Source: Prochlorococcus marinus str. MIT 9314 (GTDB taxonomy: Bacteria; Cyanobacteriota; Cyanobacteriia; PCC-6307; Cyanobiaceae). From it: 64,000 bases of DNA. Numbering within the stretch: position 1 is the first letter of the stretch; each line of letters starts with the position of its first letter. The stretch covers positions 81,317 through 145,316 of the forward strand of contig NZ_JNAO01000004.1 of the NCBI RefSeq assembly GCF_000760035.1, given 5' to 3'. This document shows positions 60,627 to 64,000 of this stretch, in pieces. The position numbers and the translations under genes were made by a program. The notes beneath the pieces were generated by a model. It made no database searches, was not told the origin of the DNA, and saw only the letters and a list, made by a program, of their open reading frames with translations.

Positions 60627-60716
60627 TTAGTTAGTTGCTTTTTTCCCCTTAGCGATCATTACTATTGGTACTAAGAGATAAGTAAAGAAAGAGATTAAGA
60701 AAATGTCTATGTTCAT
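60627..60716 (-). CDS. 29-residue membrane peptide next to HLI genes
   Basis: ATG at 60714-60716, TAA at 60627-60629. One helix (MNIDIFLISFFTYLLVPIVM) is followed by a basic end IAKGKKATN. It begins nine bases after the end of the 75-residue gene and is likely the last gene of the HLI transcript. Confidence 0.5.
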   Translation of the reverse strand: MNIDIFLISFFTYLLVPIVMIAKGKKATN

Positions 60717-60725
60717 TGGTTTTTA

Positions 60726-60953
60726 CTATAAATTTTTTAAATCTTGCTCTATTTTCTCAAGTTTTTTGTTTAGTTCTGTTTTCTCCTTTAATAGAGATTT
60801 TTTCTTTAATTGAAGTTCTTTGTTAAATGGAGAATTGAAGTACTTTTTGTAAGCTAGAAAAAATACAGCCAGTGCTACAACAATCCCTATCGCGCCAATT
60901 ATTAGTATGGGCGAAGATGGAAAATCGTAGAATGGTACAGAAAGTAAAAGCAT
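60726..60953 (-). CDS. 75-residue membrane protein with coiled-coil tail
   Basis: The N-terminal helix (SSPILIIGAIGIVVALAVFFLAY) anchors the protein, and the C-terminal 35 residues are a charged coiled coil (KSLLKEKTELNKKLEKIEQD). It starts at the base after the HLI gene stop, so it is co-translated with the HLI pair. A scaffold or assembly role with HLI proteins is conceivable but unproven. Confidence 0.6.
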   Translation of the reverse strand: MLLLSVPFYDFPSSPILIIGAIGIVVALAVFFLAYKKYFNSPFNKELQLKKKSLLKEKTELNKKLEKIEQDLKNL

Positions 60954-61214
60954 TTAGACAAAACCTGGTATTATTTGGCCTGTTGTTAAGTAAGCTCCGA
61001 CAGCAGCAATTAATCCAAGCATTGCAAATCTGCCATTGAGAGTTTCTGCAACCACTTTTTCTTTTTCGATTGTTTTTAATTTAGGGTTTGAATTTGTCAT
61101 TGGATTTGAAGTTAGATAGTTTAAATTTTCGTTTTGAAATTGCTTGGTTAGATAAGCAACGAGGATAGCTGTGAAGAATACGATTACAGCTAAAAAACCT
61201 GAAAGAGGAGACAT
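60954..61214 (-). CDS. High-light-inducible protein with extra N-terminal helix
   Basis: The 86-residue product begins with a second membrane helix (GFLAVIVFFTAILVAYLTKQ) and ends with the HLI helix (AETLNGRFAMLGLIAAVGAY, TTGQIIPGF). The E-x-x-N-G-R chlorophyll ligands are intact. The C-terminal half starts as a normal one-helix HLI protein would (MTNSNPKLKTIEKEK). An internal start could therefore make both forms. It overlaps the preceding HLI gene by one base. Confidence 0.85.
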   Translation of the reverse strand: MSPLSGFLAVIVFFTAILVAYLTKQFQNENLNYLTSNPMTNSNPKLKTIEKEKVVAETLNGRFAMLGLIAAVGAYLTTGQIIPGFV

Positions 61215-61423
61215 TAAAAAATACCAGGAATTATTTGGCCTGTAGTTGCATAAGCTCCCAAAAGTGCAACTAAACCGATCATTGCCCAGCGACCATTAAC
61301 TTTTTCTGCGTTTTGAGGATATCCATCGTAAGAAACAGATTGATCAACATAAGGACGGGGTTCAGTTGGAAAAATATTTTGCCTTCCACCTGATTCTGTA
61401 GTTATGTATGAAGAATTAGTCAT
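61214..61423 (-). CDS. High-light-inducible protein
   Basis: The 69-residue one-helix protein has a polar N-terminus with SGGRQNIFPTEPRPYVDQS, the HLI helix (AEKVNGRWAMIGLVALLGAY) and the end TTGQIIPGIF. Ligands E, N and R are intact. It leads the minus-strand HLI transcript. A palindromic motif shared with the other HLI gene lies 105 bases upstream. Confidence 0.9.
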   Translation of the reverse strand: MTNSSYITTESGGRQNIFPTEPRPYVDQSVSYDGYPQNAEKVNGRWAMIGLVALLGAYATTGQIIPGIF

Positions 61424-61527
61424 TGGTTAAGTAATTTAATTGTTAACAAACGTAACATTCTTATTAACTAATGTAAAGAAAAAGGTTAGAAATATGTGTA
61501 TTTCGGTACTATATAGGCAATTACGAT

Positions 61528-61543
61528 ACATATATGTAACAGT
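61528..61543. promoter_or_regulatory. Palindromic motif near HLI genes (copy 2)
   Basis: ACATATATGTAACAGT is identical to 15108-15123. It lies between the minus-strand HLI pair and a plus-strand 27-residue gene. It could serve either direction. Confidence 0.4.
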
Positions 61544-61639
61544 TAGAAATTAATTTTTAATGTTGAAGCTAATAATTTAAAGATCATGGAGATATGAAAA
61601 GTCTCTTCTGATTTGTTTTTGATTGATCAAAATTAGGTA

Positions 61640-61723
61640 ATGACAGATCCTATTCTCTACTTATCAATGATCCTTGGGCTGGGAGGTGTTTATATCTTGA
61701 TTGCCTCTTTCAACACTGGCTAA
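61640..61723 (+). CDS. 27-residue membrane peptide
   Basis: ATG at 61640, TAA at 61721-61723. The product is one helix (MTDPILYLSMILGLGGVYIL) with a short polar end IASFNTG. The size and layout are like small photosystem or cytochrome b6f peptides, but it matches none that I know. Confidence 0.5.
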   Translation: MTDPILYLSMILGLGGVYILIASFNTG

Positions 61724-61734
61724 TGCACTTAAAT

Positions 61735-61884
61735 TTAAGAATAAAAGTGATGAAATCTTTGATCATCAACGTCAGCCATTAAATCATATTCCTCTAGTTT
61801 TTTTGTAATTCTTTTATATTCAATATCAATTACAAAATGAGCTATATATTTTTCTAAAAAATTTATATTGGTTTTTAGTTTCAT
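61735..61884 (-). CDS. 49-residue hypothetical protein
   Basis: ATG at 61882-61884, TAA at 61735-61737. It starts MKLKTNINFLEKYIAHFVID and ends YDLMADVDDQRFHHFYS. It is a soluble helical protein converging on the 27-residue gene. No family recognised. Confidence 0.5.
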   Translation of the reverse strand: MKLKTNINFLEKYIAHFVIDIEYKRITKKLEEYDLMADVDDQRFHHFYS

Positions 61885-62075
61885 TAATATCCTTTATTTA
61901 TTAATAGCTATTAATTCTCTTTTTAACTTTTATTGAATAATTGTTCTATCAAAATTGAGAAAATCTCATTAAGTCTAATAAGCACAGCTTATAGAGGGTA
62001 TGAGAGTAAGTAATTATACTCACACTTATAGTTTTCTATTATTAGATTTGTTTCAAGATTGCATTAGGAAGCGTC

Positions 62076-62234
62076 TTGGCTAAACAACCAACCAAACAAA
62101 TGAACGAAACAAAAAAAGTTGAGAAGGAAAAAATTGTAGCTGAGAAGCTCAATGGTAGATTTGCGATGATCGGCTTTATTGCCCTTATTGGAGCATATCT
62201 AACAACAGGACAAATTATTCCAGGGTTTGTATAA
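62076..62234 (+). CDS. High-light-inducible protein
   Basis: I give TTG 62076 as the start because AGGAAG lies a few bases before it. ATG 62100 is the alternative and has no ribosome site. The core (AEKLNGRFAMIGFIALIGAY, TTGQIIPGFV) is a full HLI helix with intact ligands. It is nearly identical to the end of the protein at 60954. A 35-residue gene starts one base after its stop. Confidence 0.88.
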   Translation: MAKQPTKQMNETKKVEKEKIVAEKLNGRFAMIGFIALIGAYLTTGQIIPGFV

Positions 62235-62235
62235 G

Positions 62236-62343
62236 ATGGATTTTATATCTAAAAAACAAGGATATGTCCCCCTTAAGGTTGTTCCTTACATATTCTTTGT
62301 TGCAGTTGTTTTAAGCATCACAACAACAAATACATTCGTATAG
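62236..62343 (+). CDS. 35-residue membrane peptide after HLI gene
   Basis: ATG at 62236, TAG at 62341-62343. The product starts MDFISKKQGYVPLKVVPYIF and holds one helix ending ...VVLSITTTNTFV. It is coupled to the HLI gene and shares its terminator, so it may act with it in the thylakoid. Confidence 0.6.
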   Translation: MDFISKKQGYVPLKVVPYIFFVAVVLSITTTNTFV

Positions 62344-62367
62344 TTTTTCAAAACTTACATCGTCATG

Positions 62368-62402
62368 AAAGTCAGCTAGTAGGGATACAGGCTGACTTTT
62401 TT
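62368..62402 (+). terminator. Rho-independent terminator after the HLI operon
   Basis: AAAGTCAGC pairs with GCTGACTTT across a 14-base loop, followed by a T tract. It lies 25 bases after the stop. Confidence 0.85.
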
Positions 62403-62502
62403 AATTGGTATTGAGCAAGTGACTTGGAATAATTAAATCAAAACTAATAATTAAAGGATAGAGAATATTAAATGAAACGTTAACTTTCTGAAACGCTATC
62501 AA

Positions 62503-62643
62503 TTACTCCCAATTAGTTTCAAATTCAGGTCTGAATTTAGTAAGTTTAGAAATTTCTAATTCAAGTTCCTCTTCGGAATTAAAACCTAGATCTTCATAGG
62601 ATTCTAAACCTAATGAAGTTTCTTTTTTTAAAATTATTTCCAT
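62503..62643 (-). CDS. 46-residue acidic protein
   Basis: ATG at 62641-62643, TAA at 62503-62505. It starts MEIILKKETSLGLESYEDLG and is very acidic in the middle (NSEEELELEIS). It is soluble, with no family recognised. Confidence 0.5.
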   Translation of the reverse strand: MEIILKKETSLGLESYEDLGFNSEEELELEISKLTKFRPEFETNWE

Positions 62644-62733
62644 TTACCATAAATGATTAACTTAATACTAGATTTTTATAATTTAAAGAAAATACTTAGT
62701 TTTTGATTCAACACCTTTTGACCAATTTAATAA

Positions 62734-62762
62734 TTGACAATATATCTACAATGTATATATGA
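62734..62762 (+). promoter_or_regulatory. Promoter-like TTGACA element
   Basis: TTGACA at 62734, then ATCTACAAT, as in the island repeat, and a TATATA/TATATG -10-like run about 15 bases on. It lies 17 bases before the ATG at 62779. It resembles the repeat elements but has no hairpin. Confidence 0.4.
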
Positions 62763-62778
62763 GACCCTTCTTTTATTT

Positions 62779-62910
62779 ATGGAAGAAAAAGGATTTAACG
62801 TAACTCAGGGAATGGCCTTGCTACTTTTGAAACCATTAAACTTGCCTGCTAATTACGTTCTAAATCTAATAATTTACATAACTAATCCTAAAAATAATAT
62901 TGGTTATTAA
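62779..62910 (+). CDS. 43-residue hypothetical protein
   Basis: ATG at 62779, TAA at 62908-62910. It starts MEEKGFNVTQGMALLLLKPL and has a hydrophobic middle with NYVLNLIIYIT. It may be membrane-associated. It follows the TTGACA element and precedes the 97-residue gene by 28 bases. Confidence 0.45.
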   Translation: MEEKGFNVTQGMALLLLKPLNLPANYVLNLIIYITNPKNNIGY

Positions 62911-62938
62911 TTATGCTCCCCAAATTAAAAAAAATTGA

Positions 62939-63232
62939 ATGAAAGTTCTCGAAAATATCGCATCCGATTTAGAGCAAAGAATTGCTGATGCTTCAATTGG
63001 TAATACTAATAGGCCAACCATTCTGTTTTGTGGCTGTGATTCTCGACTAAAAAAAGATATGCATAAACGTGCAAAACGCATTGGTTTTACTCCTTCTTAC
63101 TCAATCAAACACCCTACTATTAAAGTTGAATTGCAAAATTTTGGGAATAGAAAAATAGAATCAGATAGGTTTAAGACAATAACTATGGACTATGAAAACT
63201 TTGAATTTATTTGCAGGTATCTAGAGAGTTAA
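62939..63232 (+). CDS. 97-residue hypothetical protein
   Basis: The basic protein has TILFCGCDSRLKKDMHKRAK, with a CxC pair after a hydrophobic strand, then SIKHPTIKVELQNFGNRKIE. The pattern suggests a small alpha/beta protein. No signal or membrane segment and no family recognised. ATG directly precedes KVLENIASDLEQ. Confidence 0.6.
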   Translation: MKVLENIASDLEQRIADASIGNTNRPTILFCGCDSRLKKDMHKRAKRIGFTPSYSIKHPTIKVELQNFGNRKIESDRFKTITMDYENFEFICRYLES

Positions 63233-63459
63233 GCATCTTTCAAAGATCTATTTTTGTTTTTATGTTATTGTTAGTAAATCTCAGGTAGAGATAAGACTAA
63301 GCAATATTGGCTAGCTAAAGAATTTTTGAAAAAGAATCCCACCTGCAAGAGTCAAATACTTTCTGATAAATAAATTGTTTTGATCTATTCAATAGAGCAA
63401 ATGCAAAAAATGAAAATCACTTATTAAGCCTGTGTCTATGACACTTAACAAACAAACAA

Positions 63460-63594
63460 ATGAAAAAACTAAACAAAAAATATGCTGACTTAATGCGCAA
63501 GGCTCAACAAGCTACAGGAAGAAAAGAGGCAGTTGGATTAATCCATAAAGCAGCAAAGTTAAAAAGTAAATTTGATCAATACGAGATGATGTAG
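63460..63594 (+). CDS. 44-residue helical protein (same module as 11098-11349 N-terminus)
   Basis: ATG at 63460, TAG at 63592-63594. The product MKKLNKKYADLMRKAQQATG, then RKEAVGLIHKAAKLKSK, aligns with residues 8-38 of the zinc-finger protein at 11098 (YKKLLNKAAKANGRKETVSY and AAKIKSK). It is a free-standing copy of that basic helical module. Confidence 0.6.
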   Translation: MKKLNKKYADLMRKAQQATGRKEAVGLIHKAAKLKSKFDQYEMM

Positions 63595-63684
63595 TCTGAT
63601 ATTGATTGATAGTGGAAATAAGTCAATAAAAAAAATTTAAGTGCGTTTGGATAAATTACTATTTTAAATTGCTAGAAATATTAT

Positions 63685-63849
63685 TCATTTTTCACATCTT
63701 ATTAGGTCAATACTGTTTGGATGTTCATTTATATACTTATTAAATTCCATTGCTAGTGTTCTAGCCTCGTAAGCGTCAGAGGCATAAAAACAATTTTCTA
63801 ATCTTATATTTTGAAAATCACGGTAGTGCACTGTATATGGCTTCAACAT
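63685..63849 (-). CDS. 54-residue hypothetical protein
   Basis: ATG at 63847-63849, TGA at 63685-63687. It starts MLKPYTVHYRDFQNIRLENC and has ASDAYEARTLAMEFNKYINE. The strand then acidic helix plan resembles the 56-residue protein at 13735 (SDAYDLLEEL). No family recognised. The last 150 bases of the window hold nothing I can support. Confidence 0.55.
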   Translation of the reverse strand: MLKPYTVHYRDFQNIRLENCFYASDAYEARTLAMEFNKYINEHPNSIDLIRCEK

Positions 63850-64000
63850 ATTAATTTTGTTAATTTTAATTTACTAAAAAGCAATTAAGCTATATCTCAA
63901 CCATGCATATGTTCGTAAAATTAAAGCACTACTTTTGTTGTTATCAAAATATATTTACTTAAAGTATGTACAAATTGGTGAAAGTTGATCTATGTTCTGT

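Noticed and set aside
1..64000. tRNA genes, rRNA genes or CRISPR arrays
   Set aside because: No cloverleaf with a T-loop, no rRNA gene sequence and no regularly spaced repeat-spacer array was seen on either strand. The 12-base 16S-tail match at 12499-12510 is a ribosome site, not an rRNA gene.

Overview
The window is AT-rich (roughly 30% GC by eye), densely coded and full of very short genes. Its gene content is characteristic of marine picocyanobacteria: high-light-inducible (HLI) proteins, DUF1651, DUF3303, DUF3764 and DUF1499 proteins, a B12-dependent ribonucleotide reductase, and a 6S RNA gene next to purK. The best reading is a Prochlorococcus chromosome of a high-light-adapted clade. 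The strain cannot be fixed from the sequence alone. No tRNA, rRNA or CRISPR array was seen.

Layout. 0-8.8 kb: the end of a ligase-associated helicase plus pdeM, then a pstC-pstA-pstB phosphate transporter on the minus strand whose pstS is a truncated, frameshifted remnant, then a LptA/LptC-like protein, a cytochrome c, a K+ channel and small proteins. 8.8-19.6 kb: an accessory region of tiny, mostly membrane-spanning proteins, an HLI protein, an SDR oxidoreductase, a ligase-like adenylation domain and two DUF1651 paralogues that share a promoter layout. 19.6-29.6 kb: a genomic island bounded by 98-bp direct repeats. The right repeat is the 3' end and terminator of the 6S RNA gene (ssrS) and the left is a displaced copy. 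Inside are an integrase lacking its catalytic domain, iteron-like repeats at both ends, hairpins, four good copies of a repeat element placed in front of small genes, an accessory phosphonate/phosphite-type transporter (phnD-phnC-phnE-phnE) with a divergent CRP-like regulator, lipoproteins and an HNH nuclease. 29.8-53.6 kb: ordinary core genes (purK, aroB, nadA, ctp, ispG, UDG, aspC, a second phnD-phnC-phnE operon, rsmE, hslO, prfC, nrdJ). 53.6-55 kb: small genes, including a 33-residue DUF4278 protein with a structured leader. 55.0-60.2 kb: an unusual co-directional cluster of an aspartate-carbamoyltransferase paralogue, an asparagine-synthase-type amidotransferase, an M20 N-carbamoyl amino acid hydrolase and a DUF1028 protein. 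60.2-64 kb: small genes and three HLI proteins.

How the genes work together. Phosphorus acquisition is the main theme: a pst operon without its own binding protein, a core phn transporter cotranscribed with an aminotransferase, and an extra phn transporter carried as island cargo. The 55-60 kb cluster looks like a self-contained pathway in which a carbamoyl group is added and later removed around an amidation step. That is an inference from family chemistry.
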